Assembly (NCBI GenBank): GCA_015499995.1
Contig: JADNRV010000035.1
Coordinates: 1 to 64,000 of the forward strand
Direction of reading: 5' to 3'
Source of the DNA: Flammula alnicola
Lineage: Eukaryota > Basidiomycota > Agaricomycetes > Agaricales > Strophariaceae
Length of the DNA stretch: 64,000 nucleotides
Part shown: piece by piece, positions 46,817 to 59,300 of the stretch
Layout of the letters: every line of letters starts with the position of its first letter
Position numbering within the stretch: position 1 is the first letter of the stretch
Notes under the pieces: model-generated
Told to the model about the DNA's origin: nothing
What the model saw: the letters and a program-made list of their open reading frames with translations, nothing else
The model's database searches: none
Translations under genes and position numbers: made by a program

Positions 46817-47257
46817 CTAACTGATGGTTAGTTTTACTTGCGTGTGGCGGGCCTGATCTGTAGCAGGTAGAAAATGTATAACAAGATGTACTTACGGCAA
46901 ATATCTATCATATGTAATACTTTTAGAATACAATTAAAAAGCGAGGATCTCTCGTCGTGTCTATTTGTGGTGGTGCCTTAGGCTATGCAATCAATTTGTT
47001 ACTCTTCAGTGACCACCATGGTGCAACATCATCATCATCACCCGACGTCCTGCAAGACGACGTTCCACTGGCAGGCTCACGGTATAACAAAGAAAGCTTT
47101 TAGCGTGTCGCAGGCAATCGCGCATTTGGACACCGAACTTACCCTTGACGCACCCACCTCCAATATCGCCAACATCTGACATCCAACATCGCAAATAACA
47201 AAAATAGGGATGAGACCTCAGGACCTAAGCTCAGCATCTACTGTATATGGATGCACA
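46817..47257. other. Intergenic region
   Basis: 3' end of the F-box gene and the start of the decayed cyclase copy. Nothing else recognised. Confidence 0.45.
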
Positions 47258-49732
47258 ATGGAGCAGAATAGCCTCTCGGAGCGGCCTTGCCAGATTTCAG
47301 ACGACTGGGAGATGCGTGAGTGTTCGTTCACTCTATGTTATCGTTATTGGGTGACCATCTCGCCGTTTACAACCATGCTGAGATATGCTTTTCAGCCATC
47401 ATCCACACCCCAATACTGCCTTCCAGTTGCAGCTAATCTGGGCAAAACAGATGACTTGCGTCGCTGGCACCCTTCCAGCAAGACCGAGCAACCAGAGCAC
47501 CTCACAGACACACAGGAAACAGCAACCGTCCCTCCGAATCTCTGGCCACACCTTATGTTCCAGATGGCAACCCCTCGGGCCAGCTTTACGAATATGGTCG
47601 AACAGCCAGCTTCTAACTGGCACAAGATACGAATATACCATCTCAAACAGATGTACTCGCGATGGATCTGAATATCACCGTGTCAAACTTGACCGCGAAG
47701 CTGAGGAAGAAGTGCATGTTAGAAGATGACTTGAACATAATCTGTACTTCAAGGAGCAAGGGCGAGGTAAGTCTCAATATTGATAATGTCATTTGCCTTG
47801 CTTGCATCTTGTTAGTTTGTTCGCGTCTAAAATGTCTTCTGCAGAGCGAATGCTGGCCTGAGGCCTGAACGATGACCAGCGGTATCGTTAGTTGGGGTGG
47901 GCAAGCTAGCTATGATATTGAGGATGGATTCCACATCCTTGGTCCGAAAGATCTTGGTATCCTCCTACGCACATGACGAAGTCCCTCTGCGGTAAGTCAC
48001 AATCTCTTTGTTTACATTAATACTGGTATTAATCACCTTTGTAGGTCGAGCGAGTGGATTTTGATACGAGGTTATGACCTCTTCGGCCGCTGTCTGTACA
48101 GTCGTGCACCCGAATGCGGAACACATCGTATCTCTCAAGCTATTATGGAACCTATGAATCATGACCGAAATATCTGTCGACTTTGTCTAGTCATGTACGC
48201 CGCTGCGCGATCTCGGCTAACCATAGTCGACGAAGAGTTTCCGCAAGGCTTGCGGCATTCTACAACCCCCCAGTGACTCGATCTCTCCTCTAATTACATT
48301 TTCGACCTCGAAGATATTGGCCTGATCGCACACAAACCCTTATAATTCTCGACTCGCACAATATCCGGCAGGAAACGCTGTCATGGAGTTCCGCCTGCTT
48401 CAGCCCCTTCCTACCTTCGACCTCGCAGACAACCAATTCCGCGACTTCCCAATAGATCGATACGTTCCACGACCTGGATATCTCGGTTGACAATATTGCA
48501 GAGCTGCTGGAAGAGATTGGAAAGATGATGGCGCGAGGCTCATCGTCATTGGAAATAAAGTAACTAAATTGCCGGACCAGGTTGTGGAACCAGTCAACTT
48601 CCGCGTACTGGATTGCAGGAGTAACTATAACCAGACCCTGGGTTCGTCTGCGCGTCGCCCGAATCAAAGTTTGAGCTCGGATCACAATGCATTCATGCTC
48701 TCGCCTTGGCCCGCATACGACAACGTTTGGCGTCGCATATCAATATCGCTAAATCTTACTCCAAAGCAAGCTGCTCCATCTCATCTATGCGCTGACGGAC
48801 CTCGACCTCTCCTATGCCCAACTCTCTTCTCTGGTCGATGTCCCTCTCAGCCACTTTCCTCCTTATGCGCCCTCAAATTTAACCACAACTCGATTCAGGC
48901 CATACAATACCGCGGGCTCGAAACTCTCCATCTGCCATCGGCAACTTACAGAAACTTGAAGTTTTGGACGTCAACAGCAACAATCTAAACGAGTTACCGC
49001 AGACGCTGTGGAATTGTGCGAAATTGATGAAGATAAATCTTAAATCAAATTTCCTGGAGAAACCGCCGACCGACCGATACGGATTTCTCTATCTGCAGTG
49101 TGCAGCATGGAATACGGTATTGCAGACTCGTTGGACGAGGATGGTCTCTTGAAATGCTTCATCTCGTTCGTCCATGAACAGGAACACCAGGCCGCATGTT
49201 CAGTCGGGCGCATCCTCCGCTGAATCTTGAACCAAGTCCCGGTCCTACTCGACTGACCAAATACCTTCGCCAAGATGATGTATGCCGCGAACGCCTGCGA
49301 CATGCTGGTGACAGTCGATGCCTATGCCATGTAATGTCCAAAAATCACGACCCATGCGATCGTGGCGAGGTTGCTCATGCCCGCGACACAGAAGAGTTTA
49401 TCTCGCTGCGCGGGCTTATCAACAAGGAAGTCGACCTTTCTCGCACATTTGCCTGTTACGATCTTTTTCCATCCATCTTAAATGCTCGTCCGGATATTTT
49501 CGTGTACGACTTGTGTCAGCAGGACGAATTCGTAATCATCACCAACAGCGGACTGTGGGATTTCGTCTCTTACCTGGCCGCGCTCGACATTGCCCACAAC
49601 GCGGCGAAGAGCGACAGACCTGGTGCTATCCTTGCTGCTCAGAGCTTGGGGATTTCTATCAGTTATGGAGCAGATGGTAGCGAGATGGTCATGGTGGTAT
49701 CGGTTGCGGACCTCTTCAAATCTTCCTCGTGA
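47258..49732 (+). pseudogene. Decayed partial copy of adenylate cyclase
   Basis: Segments match the CYR1 gene at 56333-62289 in the same order. The start is ATGGAG followed by SDDWEM and a GTGAGTGTTC donor (47258-47315). A fragment of the RA-like region follows at 47640-47770. Then come EDGFHILGPKDLGILL at about 47920-47975, LRR pieces with NNLNELPQTLWNCAKLMKIN at 48980-49040, and MEYGIADSL at about 49107. The PP2C-like domain includes RPDIFVYDL, DEFVIITNSGLWDFV and SYGADGSEMVMVV, ending in a stop at 49732. The long Ser/Pro-rich region is mostly gone, most LRRs are frameshifted, and there is no cyclase catalytic domain. It cannot make cAMP. The last 178 codons (49196-49732) remain open. Confidence 0.85.
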
Positions 49733-50308
49733 TCCCTTCAGGTAATCGTCATTTCCATCGTTGATCCGCACTGCTAATATTCATTTCACTTGTCCAGGAA
49801 AGTGTTGCAGGAGCATAACCCGTTTCTTGCTGTGCTCGATTATTTTTTCTGCTTCTACGACCCCAAGGAAACCTCCGCGTTGATTTATTCAGAAAAGGTC
49901 GCTTCTTTCGCCTCTGACCTATGCCAAACAGATTCAGCGTCTATGGTGGGGTGGCGCATGTACCAGCGCTCGTTCCGGGAAATCTCGGACAACGCTTCAG
50001 AGTCCATGAGGCTCGAGGCTCTTCCCACCACCCGAGCAAATATCCAACTTGGCAATCGTCTTGAAGAATCTTTCATTATATGACAGCCGTCGTTCGACTA
50101 TATCGTATCTGCGATCAGACGAGATCTAGGCATTTCACCTACCTCAGAAGGCAGACCACTGAGGATGTCTCGATGCATTCGACTGGATTTGGAATGATCT
50201 TTGCTCATTCCGTGCGAACAGTTACTTTCTGATCTCCCCATGTTCTTCCGTCTATACTACAGACGGAAGATTCTGATTCTGACTCCGACTCTATACACGC
50301 CGAAATCG

Positions 50309-50510
50309 TGTTCCACAACCGCCTCTGTGATGTGAAATATCCAACGGATATGGTCAACTCGGGCTTCCGGTATCACTCGCAACTTGGACAGCTTGCGACA
50401 TTAGGGAACAGTGGTATGAAGATGTCCTAGAAACACGGGGTTTGCATTCTATCGGGATTTTAAATTCGAGGGCCTCGTTCCACGGTTTTACGTTCCTGAA
50501 AACTATGGGG
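50309..50510 (+). pseudogene. Relic of the C-terminal exon of a long F-box gene
   Basis: gtgatgtgaaatatccaacgg at 50331 matches the exon 2 block of the gene at 44573 (gagatgaaatatccaacgg). Downstream pieces such as DIREQWYED and FKFEGLVPRFYV resemble that exon's DILEKWHP and FQGPYSMVYV, in shifting frames. Only this fragment is left. Confidence 0.45.
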
Positions 50511-51686
50511 GTCGACTTGTTCCTATTTGTGACGAGACGTCGAGGTACCTCGCGACATTGCTAGTCTTTGGCCAGCATATCGACCCTCGTCCCCAATCGT
50601 TCTCATGTCCAACTTTCCATGAGTGATCAGATCTGTGTCAAGATACGACGTTCATTAAAGCATACATGTTGTTATATACTGCTAGTGGCCCCGACTGCCA
50701 CGCAAGAACTCACTCTGACAAGAATGAGGGCGTTCCAGCTTATACATTGGGCGGCTAACTATAGAACGACAGGGCTACATACCTAAAAGTACCGAACAGT
50801 CCGAACCTATGTCAAACAATGGGCTCTACAGCCATCCAGAACGAGCAGTGAAATAATCATGCAGAGCTGTACTCCTAGTGGCGCGTTCATTAATCAAGGC
50901 TTCTAGTAGATGCCACTGCACACGTTGGCAGGAAATTGAATTTCGACAGCGGGCGCTTAACTTGGACTTGCGAAGGACTTTCAATGACTGCTGGTCTACC
51001 AATACAATACTTATTGGCGATATATAAGAAAAGGGGCACACGAGGTGGATGTCGTGGAGTCTCCTTAATTAAATATGGCCACCTTGCTGCCATTGCGATT
51101 GTTCTTGAGAAAATAGAACTGTCAAACGTCGAAAATACTATCGAGAGTTAGGTTGCTATCTTTCAATACTGCTTCTGGCGAAAGTACTCAATAAAATTTC
51201 TCTATTCCTATATCCAAGTAAGAAACAGGATAACAACATGATAAGAGGAAAGAAAACGGGAACAAAGACATCAAAGGACTGCAGCGTGCTTTCAATTTTT
51301 GTCGGGAGTATGTCCAGGCTCAAGCGCTCAAATGTCAGGAACGTCGAGTGTGACTGTCAAGTGAAATTTCTCGACAGAGAAGTCTAGACCAATCTCTCAA
51401 GAGAGGGTAGAAAATAGGTTCTGAATTCATTAAATGCTATGTGATTCGCCTGGCTAAGATAGAGCTGTCGACGTTCAAACGTCCAAGGTTAAAAATAACT
51501 CCAGGGTATACCCATTGTCTACCTCTCCTTGAACAAACAAATTGTATTCCAATCACAGAGTTATATCGCCCATTCGAGAGTGTGGGGATAGTGTTATGTC
51601 GTACCTAATCATTGCCATTGCCCATGTCTGAACTGGCAGATGAACTGCCATGATCCCGATACTTGAACTTTAAACAGGACACATAG

Positions 51687-51693
51687 TATAAAG
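51687..51693 (+). promoter_or_regulatory. TATA box of the WSC gene
   Basis: tataaag lies 42 bases before the chosen ATG, a normal spacing for a short 5' UTR. Confidence 0.55.
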
Positions 51694-51728
51694 GCCTCAT
51701 GCTTCGACATCTCACCCCCACTCTTCAG

Positions 51729-53634
51729 ATGGCTTCATTCTCTTTCCTTCTCGCCGTTTTTCTAGCATTATCAGCAATTCGTGTATGCATTTTCACCACT
51801 AGGAGAGGAGACGTCCAAATCTCACCAAAGTTAAATTCAGCCTGTTGCTCCGGCAAAGGAAAGTGTGTTGGACCCCAGGCAGAGCCCGGGATGGGAATTC
51901 GTTGGATGCTACACGTAAGCCGAGATAACAGTAGGGAATTCTCAAGCTAATGACTGGTATTTGAGTAGCAACAACGCAACTGTTGGAACTCTGAGAGCCC
52001 AGGCATTTGTCAATAGCTCGATGACCCCTGGTCTATGCATGGAATTTTGCGGGAATCGGAACAACTTTCCTCCCAGTGGATACGGATTTTCAGGCTTGCA
52101 ATTTGACGTAAATTCATTCCACTCTCCACAACTCCATGCAGATTCTGATCTGACACGATTCCAATAGCAATGTTGTGCGTCTTTATGGCTGAAGAGTTAC
52201 TCATCGTTATGGACTCAAGCGAGGCTAACTGCTTCCATACAGTTTGTGATGGTGTGATTCAGCTCTCTGGAAATATAACGGATCCCAGTGAATGCAACTT
52301 ATTCTGCGAAGGAGACGAATTCAAGGAACTCACCTGCGGAGGCAATGAACGACTCAGCATCTACACTAATGGCACGCCGTCACCGAAGATTCCAACAGCA
52401 GCTTCTCCTTTCGAAGATGACGCCGCTCTTGCTGAAACCATACCAGTAGTCTTCAACTATGTGGGGTGCTACAGGTGATCCTTCTTGTATTTATACTGAC
52501 GTCCTTACTCACGCCGATTCCAAATTATGCAGCGACAGCCCTGAGAACCGCACTCTTGACATGTTTCTTGGGGTCTTAGGTGACATAAATCAATGCTCAT
52601 CGGCTTGCGATTTCGCAACAGAAGATCGTTTCAATCAAAGCCCTATCCCACCCTTATTTGCGGGGAGTGAATCTGGAGGCGAATGCTGTAAGTCCAGGGC
52701 AATATTTGACCCTCCTTGTTCGTTTGACTCAGCTTGAACAACAGGGTGTGGTACCTCTGTTTCTACCAGTGCGCCGCGATTGCCAGATATTGCTTGTGAG
52801 TCACTGGGATGCAACGGGATCAATGACCAAGCATGTGGGGGCGAGTTTATCATGGCGCTATACCAGTCCCCGGTCCAAGTCATCCCTCCAATGACTGCTT
52901 GTGACTTTAACGAACGTGCGCCCACCACCGATATGTTCCAGCTCGAAGCAGTGCTGGTCAGCAATCCCTCCGAGCGAATTCCTTTGACAATGGTCAGCGG
53001 ACTGCCTCTTGATTTCATCAGAAACGGCCTTGCAAATATCACCGAAGCGGGTATCCTCTCAGTGCGTCCTTCTCATTCCTTTTCATTGTGCTGTATACAC
53101 GTTTTTCAGCTCTACCATCTGACCATTTGCCCTAGTTCTGCGCCACTTGCCCTGGGACATTGACCTTCAATATCTCCGATGGCGAGCTTCTTCCCAACCT
53201 TGACTCAGGGTTGTTTTTACGTCCCCAGGTACCTCCCGTTCGTGGTGGAGCAGTAAATTTCGTGCAGATCACTACTGCGGTGCGGACTTTCGGTGCATAC
53301 TGCTTCGGTGTAAGGGCGATGAATTTTCTTTGATGTGAATATCCTTCTTATTCAAGCCCTATTTTTTTTTTGGCTCTTCCAGGAGAGCCAGGTGTCATCC
53401 GGCGCAGTAACTCTGAATCCTATCTTTCAACAAATACCTCTGCCCTTTAGTGCCCCGTCGGATGCGGTCTTTGACCCGAATTTCCCCTGGCTCCTCTGTA
53501 TTAATGAAACTCTGCAAGATTTTTTGCACGCTGCTACTCCCATACAAGACATTGTATACAAACCATTGACATTCCAACCTGGGTTTAATCTCTCAGAGTG
53601 CAAGGAAGTAGAATTGCAGGTGGTATTCCCCTAG
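51729..53634 (+). CDS. Secreted protein with two WSC domains (468 aa)
   Basis: WSC domains are Cys-rich carbohydrate-binding modules of fungal surface sensors and wall proteins. Nine exons (51729-51782, 51841-51914, 51966-52107, 52168-52174, 52243-52474, 52533-52687, 52745-53061, 53136-53309, 53383-53634) join in frame to 468 aa. Residues 1-18 form a signal peptide (MASFSFLLAVFLALSAIR). WSC 1 runs from WEFVGCYT through GLQFDQCFCDG to LTCGGNERLSIY. WSC 2 runs from VFNYVGCYSD through GGECWCGTSV to ACGGEFIMALYQ. The fourth exon is only 7 nt (CAATGTT); it is needed to build the QCFC motif and restores the frame. The C-terminal 200 residues have scattered Cys pairs and no clear domain. No transmembrane segment follows, so it is probably secreted or wall-bound. 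The 3' end after EVELQ is less certain. Confidence 0.8.
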
Positions 53635-56332
53635 AGTTTCCGGTGGCGATGATTTGTGTATGAAATAGCTTAAGATCGAAGTACACATTGGATTGTGGTT
53701 ATTACATCACTACCACGGCCCCTACATTTGTCTTTGGAAATGACAACGTAAAAATTACAACCGAGCAAATTTATGTAGGAATAACAATTAAATCACCTAA
53801 GATTGGTGCGAGGAAACTTAGCCTCTTCGGAGAACACTACATAAACGAAGCAAGCGAGCCGCGTACCATTGGCAATGCAATTTTTGGTCTAGAATCCATG
53901 ATCGGGTCTTGCCACCATGAGAAGGGAAAAAACTACATTCAGCTCTCGTTGACCCACATCTGATCCACGGGTGCGAGATTAGCTTGGACACAAATAAAAC
54001 ATCCCTATCCGCACTTGAAGATATCCAAGTGGCCTTCCTCCGGCGCCTATTAGGCCAACGTTGTATGCTGGCACCGATATATACCGAGACATCAATAATA
54101 CTACTCAGATTTTGGCGAATTGTTTTGGCACTGTGATACTTAAAGTTAAAATACCTGATTGCGCTGCCAACCGATCGCTATGCGCGACGGGCGCTTAATG
54201 ACTCTATAGCCGCCGCTCGCGTCGGAGGGCAAAGCCTCCTGGGTAAAAGACCTACAAAGTGTTACAGCTGGCCTACCGACGCCAGTACCTGTCCAAAACC
54301 TTGCCACTGCTACTACTGGAAGCGTGGATAAGATCATAAAAGCAGTGCTAAAAATCTATGAATGATTGGCTTAAAAGAGCCATAAACAATTCGCCGAAAA
54401 TGTATCTCCTCCGTGGAAGGAAGGTTCCAGATAAGGACGATGGGGAACCTACCCACAAGACGCTGCACTTTAGGCATTATCTATCAATAAAAAACTCTAG
54501 CCACAGAAAGTCCATAACACGTCTTCTGCTGTCAACTTGCTACAGCCTTGCGCTAGAGCGCTCGAGGTGGACTGAGCACCGGAGACCTCGTGTCAGGATT
54601 CTGCGAAACAGAGACTGAAAGTCCCGAACATGCACTGCTCGAATGCGAGGGAAATAAATCACTTATAGCACTGCGATCGGAAATTATGCCTCTAATATAC
54701 CAAGCCTCACCAGGGCTACCCGCTATTGGAGACATTGACAGTTCAGATCTCCTTCGCTAAATGGTGGCACAAACACACACAATACAACTGCTCGCAAAAT
54801 ATACCCATGAGGTCCTCGCTCTATTCGTCTCAACGGGCCTTAGTCAATTTTGGATGCGGGTAGTCGCTCTCAGGTTGCACACAGAACATTGTGTGTCGGG
54901 AAAAGAAAGATAAGAGGGACCGGACATCTTGTTTCTCTGTGGAGCAGGAAGTATGGATAGGCTCTGGTAAATGACTGAAATGCGGTCGACTAGAGATAAC
55001 CTCTAGTATTAGGCTTCGTACAAGCGTTCTTACGCCACAATACTGCTTATGTCTCATGAAATTTGAGGACTATCCCCGAGATACTCCAGGAATTATTCTA
55101 CAGGTCAGACTATCCGACATCCACGATAAAAGAGGTTCAAACCTCCAATCCCGCATTGGATCCAAAAATATATTTCATAGCATCTAGTTTCGAAAAGTTG
55201 GCAAAGAGCAAATACTTGGAACAATCAACGATGATTTTAGGCTCGATATTGCGAGCTCCCAGACTCGGAAGAGTAGTTGCAGAATACCGACCTCACGGCG
55301 ATAGGGATCTAGCAGAATTATTAAATTATTAAAAGCTTTGCTTTGCCAGGGTCATCCTACCCAGAATCAACTCAACGGTTCTACTCAGCTTAGCAAGCAG
55401 CCGATTCAACAATGAAGTTCAAAGTCTCCGCCGCCGTCTTCTCCTTCGGCGAGGCGCAATCTCGAGTCCGCTCCCACAAACCCCTCATGTAACTCATAAC
55501 GAGGAACATGGACGCGAGTAATTTATTCACGAACGAGCATAAGCATTAACACCGGATCCTCCATTACTCTAGAGATGAGGAGGGAAACAAAAGTTTGGCA
55601 GATTGATTCCGCTGGTGTAAGGTATGATGTGGGTCACGTGACTGACATTACCCGAAATTCCGTTCTAATAATACCGTGCTTGGAAACGACGATGGTTCCT
55701 CTTCTCGTCCTCCTTCATACGGAAAGTATCTTCAACCTGATAATTGACTGCAACGCGGGCGCAGTACTGGTGTGCCAAGTAAAGCAGATATCGCAAGTAC
55801 TTAAGTACTGGAGTAATTAAAGTTGATCTACAAAATCATTTTCATCTAGTTTAAACCATCCTGTACAACTCCGAGCCTCTCCTTGCAGAGATATATGCTT
55901 GTTTATAATTTTATGTTGGTAGCAATATTCGTGCTCGAGGCAGTTTTAAATTTCTATCATCTCCTCCTAGTAAGCAGTGCGTACTTTTCAGTAAAACTGA
56001 GCATCAAAGGTCGAACTTCGGCGACATTGGCTCGACTTTGGTTTTCTGACTTGTTATTCGCTCCCCTCTCGCATCTTTCTTTCTTGAAGGCCATCCAGCA
56101 CTTTGACAATTTAAATTCAGTCCAACTTGTTTCAGTAAGCGTTGTGTGTGCATGCAGGGTCCACAACTTTGGCGTGTGAGAATTCACAAGCAAATCGGGA
56201 ATCTGGCAGCACACTGGACACAGGACAGCTCGACGAGCTCTTGTTCTGCTACTTATATCACGTATACCCAACAACAAGCCCAAGACTTCGATCACAGTAT
56301 TCAGCGAATACTGAACGTCCGCGACGCCACAG
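53635..56332. other. Intergenic region with transposon relic
   Basis: 53688-53963 is open but unrecognised and might be displaced 3' sequence of the WSC gene. A LINE-like relic lies at 54120-54840. At about 55412 a 26-codon ORF (MKFKVSAAVFSF) looks like a lone signal-peptide exon of a lost secreted protein. 55060-55330 and 55580-56330 hold short ORFs without family. The upstream region of CYR1 is here. Confidence 0.45.
54120..54840 (+). pseudogene. LINE-like retrotransposon 3' relic
   Basis: Frames interrupted by stops read RALNDSIAAAR and then ETESPEHALLECEGN followed by LRSEIMPLIYQ. The ET.EHALLxC pattern with a preceding Cys is typical of the zinc-binding tail after the reverse transcriptase/RNase H part of fungal LINE elements. 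No reverse transcriptase motif is intact. Confidence 0.5.
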
Positions 56333-59300
56333 ATGGAGCGGAGAGAGTCTGCAATCAGACTGCCTGACGAACTTGTCGACCAAAATGGCCAGGCCAAATT
56401 CACAGACGACTGGGGGACGGGGATGCCAGCGAACGATGACGCTGCGATTGCGCCGTGGCTAGAAATGCCTGTGAGTGTTCATATATCCTTGAAATGTTGC
56501 CCTTTGATGTTATGAGAGGGGCTTCATCTCTCCGTTTCCAACCATGCTAAACCGTGTTTTCTCAGCCTACACCCCCGCCAAAATCCCCGCGCTTTGGAGG
56601 ACCATCACAGCCTTCATCTTCGCGCTCTTTTGGTTTTCCCCCGAAAGGCTCGTTCGCATCGCTGGTATCCTTGCGCCAAAACAGCACGAGCAGCCTACTT
56701 CGCAGCGCAGGCTCGAGCACCCGTGCATCAGATTCGCAGACCACCCTTGTCGTACCAGAAGGCAAGCGACAGTCTGCCGATGAAAGCGAATCGTCCAAAG
56801 GCCTTTTCTACAGCGGGTCCTCCACCCACTCGGGCGAAGTACGCAAGATAAAATCCTCCTTCAACCTTATTTCGAAACTCAAGCCTCGCTCGAGTAAATC
56901 ACACTTGCGTTCGGAGTCGGAAGATTCTGAGCACCCTTCTCTGCGCCCACCGGTGCCGCCTCTCCCAGAGCAGAGGTACAACAACCCGCTTGCCGGTCTT
57001 GTCACCAATGTATCGACTCCGACCATTGCTTCTGTGCCTTCAACCATCGGGAAGGGCAAGCGGGACAAGGGCAAGAAGAAAGCGAGTCAGAAAGTACCAC
57101 CGACGCCACCGCCCAAAGGCGACGGGGGTCAGGAATATACGGGTGATCTGAACCTCGAACACATGGACGGCATCGTCAACTTCAGCATCGCCTCCGCTGG
57201 CATTGCGCCATCTTTGTCCTCCGTCACTGGCATTAGCACCATGCGCGATCCCAGTTCGCCCAGCAGCGGTGTCGACTCTGCCCAGAGTTACTCGGACCAC
57301 AGCTCGTACCAACATCATAATTATTACGTCTCGCATTCAGAATTTAGCAACCCGTTCTCGACTACGCCGTTGCAGGACAAGCGTAAAGGTATTATCCCGG
57401 CCGGAGACTACCGTAAAGTGTCGCCCAAGAGCCTGATGGCCCCTCCGCCGCCGAATAGTGCCATCCGCGCCAATGGAGGGATCGCAGGGCCATCCAGCGG
57501 TCCTGGAAGTCCAACATGGGTGCCCCCGGAGAGTTGGGCGGTCGAGAAAGGCGCGGACGATCCGTATAACGTCGCCGAAATGTCGGAGACCCATGACTCG
57601 GGCTCGGAAGACAGCATCGCGAATGCTCCATACCCTATCAACGGCAAGCGGAGGCCCGAGGACAGAATGCGAAGGCGGTCGAAGAATCCCGCCTCAGCCT
57701 CGTTCTCATCCACGATATCGTCTTCGAGGGGGTCGCGAGGGACGTTGCGCGGGTTGCCGAACCAACCGCCTCCTGGCTTCTCGTACAAGATGCGGATCTA
57801 CCGCCAGAACCATTCGTATCACGTCATCTCCATCGAGCTGGACACGACGGTGGGCAGCCTGATCGCGAAGCTGAACAAAAAGGTCACTCCGGAAGACGAC
57901 CGGTTGCAGCATAACCTCTACTTGAAGGAACAAGGCCGAGGTGGGTTTGAATTCGTGCTGTCTCTTCATGCTTCATGCCGACAATTTTTTTTTACAGAAC
58001 GAATGCTTGGTCAGAATGAGCGGCCAGCTGCTATTGTCAAACTAAGGATGGAGCAGGCTGGTTATGACCTCGAGGACGGCCTGCATTTGCTTGGTGCGGA
58101 AAGCCTGGGTATCTTGCTTCGGTTTGTCTTCAAGAGTCAACTACTCGCTGGGGTAAGTCGCACACTGGTCTCTTCTTTAATCTGGTAATAATATTTTTTT
58201 TCACAGGAGGAGCAAATAGATTTCGATAACTACGACTACGTCGACCTCTCTGGCCGGGGTCTACGCACGATACCGCCCATAGTGCATCAGAATGCAGAAC
58301 ACATCGTATCTCTCAGACTCTCAAGGAACCCTATGATCGAAATCCCCCTCGACTTCATCCAGTCTTGTACGACGCTGCGCGACCTCCGCTTAACGCACAT
58401 GTCGATGAAGAAAGTCCCGCAAAGCTTGCGGCACTCGACTACTCTGCATCGACTCGACATCTCGTCCAACTCCATCAGAGATCTCGAGGAGGCGTACCTC
58501 GACCATATCCACGATCTTCTCACCATCCATGCGCAGAACAACCGACTAGAAAACCTGCCATGGCATTTCGCCCGTCTACGGTCCCTCAATACCATCAATA
58601 TCTCGAACAACAAGTTCCGCAAGTTCCCTATCATCCTCACCCAGGTCGAGACCCTTCGTGATTTGGATATCTCGTTCAACATGATCACGGAGTTGCCGGA
58701 GGACATTGGGAAGATGAAGGCGCTCGAGAGGCTGATTATTGTTGGAAATCAAGTTAGCAAGTTCCCGGACCAGGCGGCGGAACTGGTTAGCCTTCGCGTG
58801 CTGGATATCAGGAGGAACCAGATCTCGGACCTCACCCTAATTTGTATGTTGCCGCAGATCTACAGCCTGAGTGCAGATCATAACTCGGTCCATGCGCTCG
58901 ACTTGGCGCTTGGCCCTAACATGCACACGTTGATCGCATCTCATAACGACATCACCCAGCTTTCGCTCGTGCCGGGTCCAATGGGTAACCCTCCCTATGC
59001 CCTGGCCGAACTTGATCTTTCCTATGCGAAGCTCTCTTCTCTCGACGACCTCGCGCTCAGTCATCTTTCCTCCCTTCGCAAACTCAAACTCGACCACAAC
59101 TCGATCCGTTTGATACCTGAAAGTCTGGGTGGCCTTACATGGCTAGAAAGCTTTTCGTGCACGGATAACAAGCTCGACACCCTTCCGTCGACCATCGGCA
59201 ATTTGCAGAAACTCGAGTTCTTGGATGCACACAACAACAATCTCAATGAGCTGCCGCAGACGCTATGGAATTGCGCGAGCCTAACGAAGATCAATGTTAC

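Larger units (their letters stand above)
49733..51728. other. Intergenic region with an F-box relic
   Basis: An ORF at about 49790-50083 has no recognisable family. A relic of the long F-box C-terminal exon lies at about 50309-50510. Nothing is identified at 50560-51680 apart from a TATA-like site near the WSC gene. Confidence 0.45.

Noticed and set aside
55063..55332. 89-codon ORF
   Set aside because: No family, no splice or start context and low-complexity surroundings; it is not distinguishable from chance.
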